A program made the translations under genes and the position numbers. 64,000 nt of DNA, taken from assembly GCA_002702065.1 (NCBI GenBank), contig NZXX01000001.1, forward strand, positions 186,001-250,000, in the 5' to 3' direction. This DNA comes from Anaerolineaceae bacterium (GTDB lineage: Bacteria > Chloroflexota > Anaerolineae > Aggregatilineales > Phototrophicaceae). Under the pieces are notes generated by a model. That model was not told where the DNA came from and ran no database searches. It saw nothing but the letters and a program-made list of their open reading frames with translations. Every line of letters starts with the position of its first letter. Position 1 is the stretch's first letter. Below, in pieces: positions 51,684 to 60,298 of the stretch.

Positions 51684-53126
51684 ATGCCCTCACTAAAGAA
51701 TAAATACTACCTCCTCAGCCTCGGCTGCTCGAAAAACACCGTCGATTCGGAGAGCATCGCGCAGGTGCTGAACCAGAACGGCCTGCGCGGCGTTGGTGAT
51801 CCGGACGAAGCGGAAGTGCTGATCGTCAACACCTGCGGCTTTATCGACGCAGCCAAAGAAGAATCGATTGGGGCGCTGCGCGAACTGGTGGACCTCAAGC
51901 GGCGCGGTCAGATGGTGATCGCTGCCGGGTGCCTGTCGCAGCGCTATGGGGCCAATCTGGTGCAGGAAGTGCCGGGGCTGGATGGGGTGATCGGCACACG
52001 CCGCTGGATGGATATTTTTGATCTGGTGACGCGGCTGCGCGGTCGCAAGAAACCGGAACCGATGTATCATCTGCCGACAGAGGCCAACGTCGTCGGGCTG
52101 GATGAACGTGGCGTGCTGCGGGCCAGCGTGCAGGGGGCCAGTGCCTATCTGAAAATTGCTGATGGCTGCCGCCGCCCGTGTGCCTTCTGTGCGATTCCGA
52201 AGATCAAGGGTACCGCCGTCAGCCGCCCGATTGAGTCGATTGTGGCGGAAGCGGTGGGCCTGCAAGAGATGGGTGTGCAGGAACTATTGCTGATCGCTCA
52301 GGATACGACGGATTACGGCTATGATCTCGGCCTGAAGGATGGGTTGGCGCATCTGCTGGATGCGATTGTCGAAGCCGCGCCGGATGTGCCCTGGATTCGC
52401 ATTATGTACGCCTACCCCGGTTATGTGACACCGCGCCTGATGGACACGATGGCCCGTCACGAACAGATTCTGCCGTATCTGGATATGCCGCTTCAGCACG
52501 GCCACCGCGAGACGCTCAAGCGCATGAAACGCCCGGCCAAAATTGAATGGGTGTACGACACACTCGACAAGCTGCGTACGACCATTCCTCAGCTTGCGGT
52601 GCGCACCACGTTCATCGTCGGTTACCCCGGCGAAACCGATGAAGAATTTGAAGGGCTGATGCAATTCATCCGGGATTTGCAGTTTGATCGTGCCGGAGCC
52701 TTCAAATATTCCTACGAGATTGGTACGCCCAGCGCCACGCTGCCGGGGCAGGTGCCGGATGATGTCAAACAGGCCCGCTGGGAAGCATTGATGGAATTAC
52801 AGCAGGGCATCAGTCTGGCGAAAAATCAGGCGTTCGTCGGCCAGACGCTCGATGTGCTGGTGGAAGGGCATGGCGAAGCGGAAGATGAGGACGGCCAGCC
52901 CACGGGCGAGACGGTCAGCCTGGGGCGCAGCTACCGCGATGCGCCGGAGATTGATGGTTATGTCTTTGTCGATGGCGAACTGCCGCCGGGGGCGATTGTG
53001 CCGGTGCGCATCACCGGGGCGACAGCCTATGACCTAATCGCGACCGTCGATACCGAGGGGCCGCAGGTGATCCGGCCCGGACAGGTCTATGGCGAAGGCA
53101 TGATTACGGTGGACGAAGTTCAGTAA
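51684..53126 (+). CDS. rimO: Ribosomal protein uS12 methylthiotransferase RimO
   Basis: A 480-residue radical SAM enzyme that adds a methylthio group to an Asp of uS12. The MTTase domain has SLGCSKNTVDSE, IVNTCGFIDAAKEESI and AAGCLSQRYG (three cluster Cys). The radical SAM triad is GCRRPCAFCAIPKIKG. A DMPLQHGHRETLKRMKR segment and a C-terminal TRAM domain follow. It is longer than the E. coli protein (441), mostly through an acidic insertion in the TRAM region (GHGEAEDEDGQPTGET). The start follows ggagtgg at suitable spacing. Confidence 0.96.
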   Translation: MPSLKNKYYLLSLGCSKNTVDSESIAQVLNQNGLRGVGDPDEAEVLIVNTCGFIDAAKEESIGALRELVDLKRRGQMVIAAGCLSQRYGANLVQEVPGLDGVIGTRRWMDIFDLVTRLRGRKKPEPMYHLPTEANVVGLDERGVLRASVQGASAYLKIADGCRRPCAFCAIPKIKGTAVSRPIESIVAEAVGLQEMGVQELLLIAQDTTDYGYDLGLKDGLAHLLDAIVEAAPDVPWIRIMYAYPGYVTPRLMDTMARHEQILPYLDMPLQHGHRETLKRMKRPAKIEWVYDTLDKLRTTIPQLAVRTTFIVGYPGETDEEFEGLMQFIRDLQFDRAGAFKYSYEIGTPSATLPGQVPDDVKQARWEALMELQQGISLAKNQAFVGQTLDVLVEGHGEAEDEDGQPTGETVSLGRSYRDAPEIDGYVFVDGELPPGAIVPVRITGATAYDLIATVDTEGPQVIRPGQVYGEGMITVDEVQ

Positions 53127-53145
53127 TCGTCCCACAAAAGAAAAT

Positions 53146-53183
53146 AAACAGGGACACATCGCCTGACGTGTCCCTGTTTTTAT
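53146..53183. terminator. Bidirectional intrinsic terminator
   Basis: A perfect 12-bp stem (arms 53146-53157 and 53168-53179) around a 10-base loop has Ts after it on the plus strand and a T-rich tract on the minus strand. It can end both rimO and the convergent gene at 53217. Confidence 0.88.
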
Positions 53184-53216
53184 TTTAGTTCAAGCTGCTT
53201 TTGCCGCAGCCTCGAT

Positions 53217-53948
53217 TTATGAAGCTTCTTCGGCGGCGGTCGGGATCAGCCAGGTGCCGGGCCCGTAGGTGCCATCGAAGTAGATCTGGCTTTCCAGCGC
53301 CCAGCCGGTTTGCTGTGCGACGGAGTTGCCAAATTCATCGAAGCCGCTGGTGTAGGTGATGTTCAGCCAGCTAAAGCCACCGAAGCAGCCCTGACTGTTG
53401 ACGGTGAATTCTGCCGGGGCCATGACGCGCGTGCCAGGGAATGCACCCGGTGATGTGCGCAGCGTGCTGAACACTTCGGCAATTTCGCCGGTGCCGGTGC
53501 CGCTTTCAAAGTTGGTGGCATACGAGTATTCGCACGTGCCGCTGACGGGACCACCGTCACCTGTGGTCAGCCAGCGACCAGGGCCATAGGTACCGTCATA
53601 GTAGGTCTGGCTTTCCAGCGCCCAACCCATGAGGCCAACTGCAGATGCACCGGTGTCGGTCACGCCACTGGTGTAGGTGATGTAGACCCAGCTCAGACCA
53701 TTCGCGCCGCATACCTGATTTGTTGCTTCAAATTCGGCATCGGCCAGAACACGAGCAATAGCGGCGCCAGCCACTGATGAGCGCAGGGTGCTGAAGGATT
53801 GTGCAATGCGGCCCGTAGCTGGCAGGGTGGTCGGATCAAACTCTGTGGCGTACGAATTGGTACAGTTTGCTGCAAGAGTGGGCAGAAAACCCACCCCAGG
53901 TAACGCGAAAATCAACGTTACCAAAAGGAGAAGAGAGATTTTGCGCAT
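53217..53948 (-). CDS. Exported protein with two repeats
   Basis: A 243-residue protein with a signal peptide (ISLLLLVTLIFALPGVGFLPTLA, about 4-26). The mature part is two homologous units of about 100 residues, each with CxxSYAT, an EFE/EFT...CG..G.SW core, and a final GWALESQTYYDGTYGPGRWL or GWALESQIYFDGTYGPGTWL. The size and strand pattern resemble tandem SH3b-like domains. ATG 53948 has a perfect ggagg; the open frame upstream to 54008 is ignored. Function unknown; wall binding is possible. Confidence 0.75.
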   Translation of the reverse strand: MRKISLLLLVTLIFALPGVGFLPTLAANCTNSYATEFDPTTLPATGRIAQSFSTLRSSVAGAAIARVLADAEFEATNQVCGANGLSWVYITYTSGVTDTGASAVGLMGWALESQTYYDGTYGPGRWLTTGDGGPVSGTCEYSYATNFESGTGTGEIAEVFSTLRTSPGAFPGTRVMAPAEFTVNSQGCFGGFSWLNITYTSGFDEFGNSVAQQTGWALESQIYFDGTYGPGTWLIPTAAEEAS

Positions 53949-54157
53949 GAGGGCCTCCAAATTTAGGGATGCGTACTCTAAGAATGTGTTGTTACTGTAA
54001 CAACCCATAATATACTATGGTTGTGAAAATGCGCAAATGCAACTACCTTATTTTGTTTTTTTGCATGCCAATTTACATATTTCCGCAGGTGGTAATAAGC
54101 GTTATTGGTTATGATTTATAGTTAATGCGTCTGCTTATACCGTTAATGGAGTTCACA

Positions 54158-54775
54158 ATGCGTAAGACTGCCCAGACTCAAGTGCCAATTCTGGATCTGA
54201 TTGCCGAACGTTGGAGCCCGCGCGCTTTTCTGCCGCGTCTGGTGGAGCATAATCACCTGATCGGACTGCTCGAAGCCGCACGCTGGGCCGCTTCGTCGCG
54301 TAATTTGCAACCCTGGAATTTTATTGTTGCGACCCGCGAAAAGCCGCAGGATTACACCCGGCTGTTCGAGTGCCTGAGCGAGAATAATCAGCGCTGGGCA
54401 GGCAGCGCACCCCTGCTGATTATGGTGGTGGCGACGGTCGAGAATAATGGGGCGCACAACCGCGTGGCGCTGTACGATTCCGGACTGGCGGTGGGTAACC
54501 TGACCGCACAGGCCATGCACAGTGGTCTGATGCTGCGCCAGATGGGCGGATTCGACCGCGACAAAGCGCGGCAGTTATATAACATCCCTGCGACGCATGA
54601 GCCGGTGGTGGTGCTGGCGATTGGGTATCCGGCGCCTGTTGAATCGATGCCCGAAGACATGCGTACACGGGAATCCGCCCCGCGGGCGCGCAAACCGCTC
54701 AGCGAGTTCGTGTTCAGTGGGACATGGGGGCAGGGATCGCACGTGCTGGGTGAACCGGCAGGCACGGCCTCCTAA
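54158..54775 (+). CDS. Nitroreductase family protein
   Basis: A 205-residue FMN-dependent nitroreductase-fold protein. Motifs are LIAERWSPRAF near the start, LLEAARWAASSRNLQPWNFIVA (the FMN-contacting Arg, Ser and Asn) and a GLMLRQMGGFD segment. The C-terminus PRARKPLSEFVF is also typical. Starts at 54125 and 54146 are possible, but ATG 54158 has ggag at good spacing. Natural substrate unknown. Confidence 0.88.
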   Translation: MRKTAQTQVPILDLIAERWSPRAFLPRLVEHNHLIGLLEAARWAASSRNLQPWNFIVATREKPQDYTRLFECLSENNQRWAGSAPLLIMVVATVENNGAHNRVALYDSGLAVGNLTAQAMHSGLMLRQMGGFDRDKARQLYNIPATHEPVVVLAIGYPAPVESMPEDMRTRESAPRARKPLSEFVFSGTWGQGSHVLGEPAGTAS

Positions 54776-54780
54776 AGCTG

Positions 54781-55422
54781 CTATGCCTGTTTGATGCCGA
54801 CCGCCATACCATCGCCGAGGGCGAAAATGGTACTGAACAATTGATGATTGTCCGCCAGCGACTGATTAAAGGCGTGCATGGCCTCATCATCAGCGCTGCT
54901 CGGATTCACCACACGCCCACCGCGCAGGGCATTGTGGGCCGCCACCATACCGCCTGGTCGCAGATTATCCACCGCCCATTGCAGATACTGCGGGTAACTG
55001 CCCTTGTCGGCATCGATAAACACAAAATCGAACGGCCCTTCGCTGGTCAGCTTTTGCAGCGATTCAAGCGCCGGACCTTCCAGCAGTTCCACCTGATGCG
55101 TGAGGCCCGCTTTTTCAAAACTGTTCCGGGCCACCTGCGCGTGTTTGCTGCTCACTTCCAGCGTATATAACTTGCCATCGGCAGGCAGCGCGCGGGCCAG
55201 CCACGTGCCGCTGTACCCTGCCAGACAGCCAATTTCCACGACTGTGCGGGCGCCAACGGCCTGCATCAGAAATTGCAGCAGCCGGCCTTCCTGCGGAGCC
55301 AGGCTAATCTGTGGCATATCGTTGCGGCGGGTTTCCGCCTGAATCCACTGGAGGATGTCATCCTCCGGGGCGAACAGCCCGCTGACGTAAGCGTCGAGTG
55401 CGTCCTGCGATGGTCCGTTCAT
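54781..55422 (-). CDS. O-methyltransferase, caffeoyl-CoA type
   Basis: A 213-residue SAM-dependent methyltransferase with VVEIGCLAGYSGTWLARALP (motif I), LYTLEVSSKHAQVARNSF, FDFVFIDADKGSYPQYL (the metal-binding Asp) and LRPGGMVAAHNALRGGRVVN. In the last motif the usual Asp of ADN is His (AHN), one ligand of the divalent metal site. It is the last gene of the operon starting beyond 64000 and overlaps the RNase Z gene by 4 bases. Confidence 0.88.
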   Translation of the reverse strand: MNGPSQDALDAYVSGLFAPEDDILQWIQAETRRNDMPQISLAPQEGRLLQFLMQAVGARTVVEIGCLAGYSGTWLARALPADGKLYTLEVSSKHAQVARNSFEKAGLTHQVELLEGPALESLQKLTSEGPFDFVFIDADKGSYPQYLQWAVDNLRPGGMVAAHNALRGGRVVNPSSADDEAMHAFNQSLADNHQLFSTIFALGDGMAVGIKQA

Positions 55423-56378
55423 CGTTCCTCCTGATAGGTTGCCTGCTTTTTTTCAACGGGTCTGCCCCGGTGCAGGACGAAATGATCCATGTCTCTGGCG
55501 ACGTAGGAATCCGGGAATACGGATCGTACTTCGGCCACAATATCACGTTCACGATAGCGGCGCGAGACATGCGTCAGGATCAGCGTTTTGACCCCTGTCT
55601 CGGCAGCCAGAATACCAGCCTGGCGGGCGGTCAGATGTCCAAAAGCCTGCGCTGCGTCTGCGTCGTCATGCAGGAAGGTGCTTTCGATGACCAGCGCGTC
55701 GGCCCCGGCGATATGGTCCCTGACGTTATGGGTACGCCCGATATCGCCAATATGCACCAGTTTGACACCGGGTACATCATCCCCCAGAACCATTTCCGGC
55801 GTGATGACCCGGCCATCGTTGAGGGTGATGGATTCCCCGCGTACAAGCTGACCGCGCTCTGGCCCGGCGGGCACACCCAGCGCCGCCGCTTTGTCGGAGA
55901 GAAACGGGCGGTGTACTTTTTGCTGGAAGATGAACCCAAAGTTGCCGGGGCCGCGATGGGAAACCGGGAAGGCGTCCACGGTAAAGTCCTTGCTGTCGAA
56001 AAACCGGCCCGGTTTCAGGTCGATCAGATGAATCTTGACGGGCAGGCGTTCGAAATCCAGCACGACGCCAAACAACAGCGCCTGCACCCGGTTGAGCGTC
56101 GCCTCGCCGCCATAGATTTCGATTTCCTCGATGTTTTCCCAACGTGCAAATGTCGACATCAGGCCACCCAGCCCCAGAATATGGTCCAGGTGCGCATGAG
56201 TCAGCAGGATACGATTCATGCGTTTGAAGCCAATGCCACTCCGCAAAATCTGCCGTTGGGTCCCTTCGCCACAGTCGATCAGAAAGCGATGTTCTCCGGC
56301 CAGGATAGCCTGTGCTGGCAGGCTGCGATAGACGGATGGCGCAGATGCCGAGGTCCCCAGGAAAACAATTTCAAACAT
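55419..56378 (-). CDS. rnz: Ribonuclease Z
   Basis: A 319-residue MBL-fold nuclease that trims tRNA 3' ends. The zinc motif THAHLDHILGL lies at 60-70. FPVSHRGPGNFGFIF is the exosite-adjacent segment, HIGDIGRTHNV follows, and IESTFLHDDADAA with LTHVSRRY completes the site. Length matches short-form tRNase Z. It sits in an operon with surface glycosylation genes, an unusual place for it. Confidence 0.93.
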   Translation of the reverse strand: MFEIVFLGTSASAPSVYRSLPAQAILAGEHRFLIDCGEGTQRQILRSGIGFKRMNRILLTHAHLDHILGLGGLMSTFARWENIEEIEIYGGEATLNRVQALLFGVVLDFERLPVKIHLIDLKPGRFFDSKDFTVDAFPVSHRGPGNFGFIFQQKVHRPFLSDKAAALGVPAGPERGQLVRGESITLNDGRVITPEMVLGDDVPGVKLVHIGDIGRTHNVRDHIAGADALVIESTFLHDDADAAQAFGHLTARQAGILAAETGVKTLILTHVSRRYRERDIVAEVRSVFPDSYVARDMDHFVLHRGRPVEKKQATYQEER

Positions 56379-56389
56379 GCGATCTCACT

Positions 56390-58444
56390 TTATTCGGTTA
56401 CGTTAACGGTTTTGCCAGAAAGGAACAGTCGAGTGCCCCGTTCCTGACCATTCGCCAGCACGGCCAGCCGGCGGTTGTCGCTGTCCTGATAGGCCCCGAT
56501 AGAAATTGTGTAACGACCGGCAGGGATAGAGCGCGGCAGCGGGACGAACGTAATCTGAATGAAGACATCACGCTGGCGCAAGCGGCTGGCAAGGACGCTG
56601 ATGGTATCGGTTTGCGCAGTGATCGCCGCCGGGTCGGACAGTACATGGGTGAACAGACGAATATCCGATGGCAGCGGTCCGTCCACGCGCCAGTAGGTAA
56701 TCGTCGTGACAATATCCCCGGGTTGATAGGTGGTGGCTTCGCTGCTTTCGTAACCCAGAAATGTGATATTGCCTTCAAACGAAACCGGGGGCAGGGTGCT
56801 GCCGCTGCCGCCGGGGGCTTCCGGTGCATACGTGACCGGGGCTGTAGTGGTAAATGCGCCGATTTTGTCGTCCAGTGCGTTGGCGACATCCATCACGATC
56901 ACGGATTCGGGCGGGATGTTATCACCGCTCTGGACCGTGCCCCGCAGCAGCCAGTTCTGCAAATAGGGGTGAATATCCTCCATCATGTCCGATGTCGTCA
57001 GGATAACCTGCTGCTGGTCACCCCCGTTTGTCAGGACCAGCCCAGAGCCGCAATCCGCATAGCGGACGGCGTTACCCCGGGTGTGCATCATCAGCAGCAT
57101 GAGCTGTGCATCGGTCAGTTGGGGGCTGGGGTCAAAGCTGGTGATGGATGGGATACAGACCACCGTCGGTATCGTGCGGGCTGTGCGGTCGATATGGTGG
57201 GCAAGCTGCGCAATTCGCCCATTATACGCCGCAGACACCTGAGGCAGAGTCGGCCATACCTGAGTCAGATCACGGCCAACCCACACAAGATTAAATGCCA
57301 GCAGGCCCGCCAGCCCCAAGCCCAACAGCGGGCGTACGCGTGGCTGCAAGCTCTGATGCAGGGTCGTCACCCCCAGGCCAAAAAAGAGCGCCAACACCGG
57401 CAGCAAGACGGCATACGCGCTGAAATCTGGCCCCTGAATGCGGAAGAACGCGATTGGCAGCAGCGCAATGAGAACCAGCAGCGACAGGGTGAAACGCGGG
57501 CGCTGCCAGCGGTTGAGGGCAGCCAGCAGGCCGATCAGCATAATGACGCCGCTGAACAGATCGACCAACGGGCGGCCCGGTACGTTGCGTGCTGGCGATT
57601 GATCGCCCATGAAGAAGATGCCGCTGATGCCGTCGACAATCGCCTGTAACGGTGGTTTGGCGGCAATCTGGTAGGCGCCGAACACGCGCCCGGCACCGTC
57701 AAGTGCTGGTAATCGAACGCTGGACACCACATAGGGCACCGCAACGATAATCATCACCAGAATGGCAAAACCGATATAGCTGAGGGTGCGGCTGGAAAGC
57801 GGCTGGGGCGAAACCACCATGAAGACAATGAACACGAGACATGCCAGCGCCAGCAGATAATGGGCGGGATGCAGGTAAAACCCTAACCCCAGCAGCAGCC
57901 CCAGGGCGGCAAACGGCGGTGTGCCCGGTTCACGCGGCGACGGCTGATAATAAACCGGCAAGGCCCGGGCCAGTGCGAGCATGGTGGCCGCTACCAGCAG
58001 CGGCAGCAGCGCTTCGCGGCCGATGCTGCGGGCCAGCAAAATCGGCCAGAAACCGACTGTCAGCAGGGCGAGTGCTGCGACGCCAGCCAGCGCCCCATAG
58101 AGCCGGGTCGCCAGCGCATAAACCAGCGCCAGCATAATCATATTGGTGAACACCGACAGCAGACGGTAACTCATCAGACCGCTGCCGGTCAGCGTGGTAA
58201 CAGCCGCCAGCAGGGTGTGATAGAAACCTTCGCGGCCCCCTTCTGCGCCCAGCGATTGCAGATTATAGTAGACCGCGACATTGCCCTGCCGAATCGTCTC
58301 GGTAATGCGAATATCGGTGATTTCGTTTTCATTCAGGCCGGGCGGCAGGGTGGTCAGGTTCCAGAAGCGCAGGATCGCTGCGATTAAAAGCAGCCCCACC
58401 GCCAGCGCAAAACCGATTCGACTAGACAAGGAATGTCTCCTCAT
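56390..58444 (-). CDS. GT39-like membrane glycosyltransferase with C-terminal beta domain
   Basis: A 684-residue protein. About 12 membrane segments (1-430) begin with a loop PPGLNENEITDIRI, where the usual acidic DE pair reads NE. A soluble outer domain (about 430-684) contains CIPSITSFDPSPQL and, after VSFEGNITFLGYE, a beta sandwich like those attached to bacterial GT39 proteins. The gene starts 101 bases after the end of the CopD-like gene and precedes rnz by 11 bases. Confidence 0.82.
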   Translation of the reverse strand: MRRHSLSSRIGFALAVGLLLIAAILRFWNLTTLPPGLNENEITDIRITETIRQGNVAVYYNLQSLGAEGGREGFYHTLLAAVTTLTGSGLMSYRLLSVFTNMIMLALVYALATRLYGALAGVAALALLTVGFWPILLARSIGREALLPLLVAATMLALARALPVYYQPSPREPGTPPFAALGLLLGLGFYLHPAHYLLALACLVFIVFMVVSPQPLSSRTLSYIGFAILVMIIVAVPYVVSSVRLPALDGAGRVFGAYQIAAKPPLQAIVDGISGIFFMGDQSPARNVPGRPLVDLFSGVIMLIGLLAALNRWQRPRFTLSLLVLIALLPIAFFRIQGPDFSAYAVLLPVLALFFGLGVTTLHQSLQPRVRPLLGLGLAGLLAFNLVWVGRDLTQVWPTLPQVSAAYNGRIAQLAHHIDRTARTIPTVVCIPSITSFDPSPQLTDAQLMLLMMHTRGNAVRYADCGSGLVLTNGGDQQQVILTTSDMMEDIHPYLQNWLLRGTVQSGDNIPPESVIVMDVANALDDKIGAFTTTAPVTYAPEAPGGSGSTLPPVSFEGNITFLGYESSEATTYQPGDIVTTITYWRVDGPLPSDIRLFTHVLSDPAAITAQTDTISVLASRLRQRDVFIQITFVPLPRSIPAGRYTISIGAYQDSDNRRLAVLANGQERGTRLFLSGKTVNVTE

Positions 58445-58545
58445 GCGGTGCTGATCTGAATCAGCCAGTTCGCAAGTCCGTGATGATTTACAGGCCTATC
58501 TGCTGCATATGCACGTCAGCATTTGTTCGGGTGGTCAGCCTATTG

Positions 58546-59058
58546 CTAAATCGCCGTGGCCCAGGCTGTAAACGCCAGTACCAGTATGCCCAGCGTCGTA
58601 TTGACCCACGTCAGACGTACTTCCAAACGGTGCAATCGCTCCCATTCTTGAGGATCACTTTTGCGGCGTTCAGCCAGCAGCGAGGCGCGTTCCAGAGCAG
58701 GTGCCACCCAGAATTGAAGCGCCACTCCACAAATCACCATGCCCCCCACGGCGATATGCTTCAGCAGAATAGCCCGGCTCCACTCGTTCGTGAATTCTAA
58801 CACACCTTCATAGTTTGGGTCAGCCGTCATCTGAAACAGACCCGTGACCACCAGCACAACGAGACTCAGGTTGCTGAGCGGCAGGAAACGCTTGCGCAGC
58901 CGGGTCAGCAAGCTGTAGACGCCGGGGTTTTCTGCCAGAATGCGCCGGGTTTCCGGCCAGACCAGCACGGTCAGGATGACCAGACCGCCAATCCAGACGA
59001 CGGTGGCGACCAGATGAAAGAACAGGCTAATCGCAAGGGTCGACTGGGACAAGGCCAA
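58546..59058 (-). CDS. CopD-like membrane protein
   Basis: A 170-residue protein with four membrane segments. FHLVATVVWIGGLVIL near the start, LLKHIAVGGMVICGVALQFW in the middle and a final LTWVNTTLGILVLAFTAWA match the CopD/copper-resistance D domain pattern, with His residues at membrane faces. The start appears to be TTG 59058, giving a 32-base overlap with the hydrolase gene; TTG 59052 is an alternative. A redox or metal-transport role is only family-based. Confidence 0.75.
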   Translation of the reverse strand: MALSQSTLAISLFFHLVATVVWIGGLVILTVLVWPETRRILAENPGVYSLLTRLRKRFLPLSNLSLVVLVVTGLFQMTADPNYEGVLEFTNEWSRAILLKHIAVGGMVICGVALQFWVAPALERASLLAERRKSDPQEWERLHRLEVRLTWVNTTLGILVLAFTAWATAI

Positions 59059-60298
59059 GCGCCTCCGGGCTGTCGTCTTCGCGTTCAGGGATGATGCGTT
59101 CGCCGCAGTATTTTGCCATGTTTGCGAGTTTTATGTAAGAGGGTCGCACACCGCCGCCGGGCCGGATAATCGACCACCAGTATTCTTCATCCTCTTTTTC
59201 CCACGATGGGTCTGCAATATAGATGGCGGACATCAGCCCCACCCAGGGCCGCCAGTGTTCGGCAGCATAGGCATAGGCCTCAACCAGATAATCCGCCTGC
59301 GTTTCAAAATCGACGGCGAACCACGAGTAATCCGGGTTGTGGCCTTCGGTATCGGTGGTCCAGCCCAGCTCCAGTATGGCGACCTGCCGGGCGGCATCGC
59401 CGTTTTTGACCATGATCTTGCGCAGGTCTTCGACACGGCGGAAGGTGAAGAAACGCTGGCTGCCGTTGGCTTCGGCTTCGTCCGGGCTGATGTGGGGCGC
59501 GGTGTAGCCAGGTGCGTGCATGCCGACGACATCGACATACTGCTGGAACCCGGCGTCGTACATCTCTTGCAAATAAATGTCATCCGGTCGCGCCACATCG
59601 CAGCAGGTGCCGGTAGGCGATAAACCCGCCGAGATAATGATCGCTTCGGGGTCTGCCGCGCGGATGGCTTCGCTGCATGCTTTCAGCAGTTCGACATATT
59701 CGGCTGCGTTAGGGGGACGATTGCCCCATTCGCGGGCCAGGTTCGGCTCGTTCCAGACCTGATAGGCGGCGATGCGACCGGTATACCGTGAAGCGACTGC
59801 CCCGCAGTAACTGGCCCAGTCATCCATATACTGGGGTGCTGGGGGCGCGTCGATAAAGTCGACATCTTTCAGGCCTGTAGCGTCCGGGTGGGCCCAGTCC
59901 GGCGCATCACTGAGCCGAACCACGAGCTTCAGGTCGCGTCGCTCGATCTCGCCCAGAATTTCGTCCGCCCGCGACAGGTCGACTGCCCCCGGCCTGAACT
60001 CGATGTCTTCCCAGGCAAAAATCTGCTTGACATGGCTGAATACCATAATGCGCACCTGGTCGAGACGCAGGCCGACCGCGCCCGTGTCCCACCAGAGAAA
60101 TGCCTGAATGCCGTAGGTGAGGGGAGTAAAGGGTGGGTCCGTCACCGCAGCGGCAGCAAAGGGGTCTGCCGGGGGGCGGCTGGCAATCGCCAGAGTCAAC
60201 AGCAGGATCAGGGCCAGCGCCAACAGCCCAACCCTGATCCTGTGTTTTACGAAGAACGGCTTCAACTGCTGGTGCGCTCCTCGTAGTCCTGCTGCCAT
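59027..60298 (-). CDS. Secreted or anchored clan-A glycoside hydrolase, PslG/GH39-like (copy 1)
   Basis: A 423-residue protein with an N-terminal membrane anchor or signal (LLALALILLLTLAIA, about 25-39) and a TIM-barrel domain. The acid/base motif is VWNEPN, followed by AAYQ...LKACSEAIRAADP, and the nucleophile strand is ILELGWTTD. This is the layout of GH39/PslG and GH5-like enzymes. It is the last of three paralogues, overlapping copy 2 by 37 bases. It probably trims or releases surface polysaccharide. Confidence 0.82.
   Translation of the reverse strand: MAAGLRGAHQQLKPFFVKHRIRVGLLALALILLLTLAIASRPPADPFAAAAVTDPPFTPLTYGIQAFLWWDTGAVGLRLDQVRIMVFSHVKQIFAWEDIEFRPGAVDLSRADEILGEIERRDLKLVVRLSDAPDWAHPDATGLKDVDFIDAPPAPQYMDDWASYCGAVASRYTGRIAAYQVWNEPNLAREWGNRPPNAAEYVELLKACSEAIRAADPEAIIISAGLSPTGTCCDVARPDDIYLQEMYDAGFQQYVDVVGMHAPGYTAPHISPDEAEANGSQRFFTFRRVEDLRKIMVKNGDAARQVAILELGWTTDTEGHNPDYSWFAVDFETQADYLVEAYAYAAEHWRPWVGLMSAIYIADPSWEKEDEEYWWSIIRPGGGVRPSYIKLANMAKYCGERIIPEREDDSPEALGLVPVDPCD

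Noticed and set aside
51592..51684. 30-codon frame overlapping the rimO start (TAATG)
   Set aside because: Its ATG lies inside the TATAAT of the extended -10 box, so the transcript would start after it; no ribosome site is present.
56312..57649. 445-codon plus-strand frame opposite the GT39-like gene
   Set aside because: Low-complexity Gln/Arg-rich sequence without motifs; the minus-strand membrane protein is convincing.
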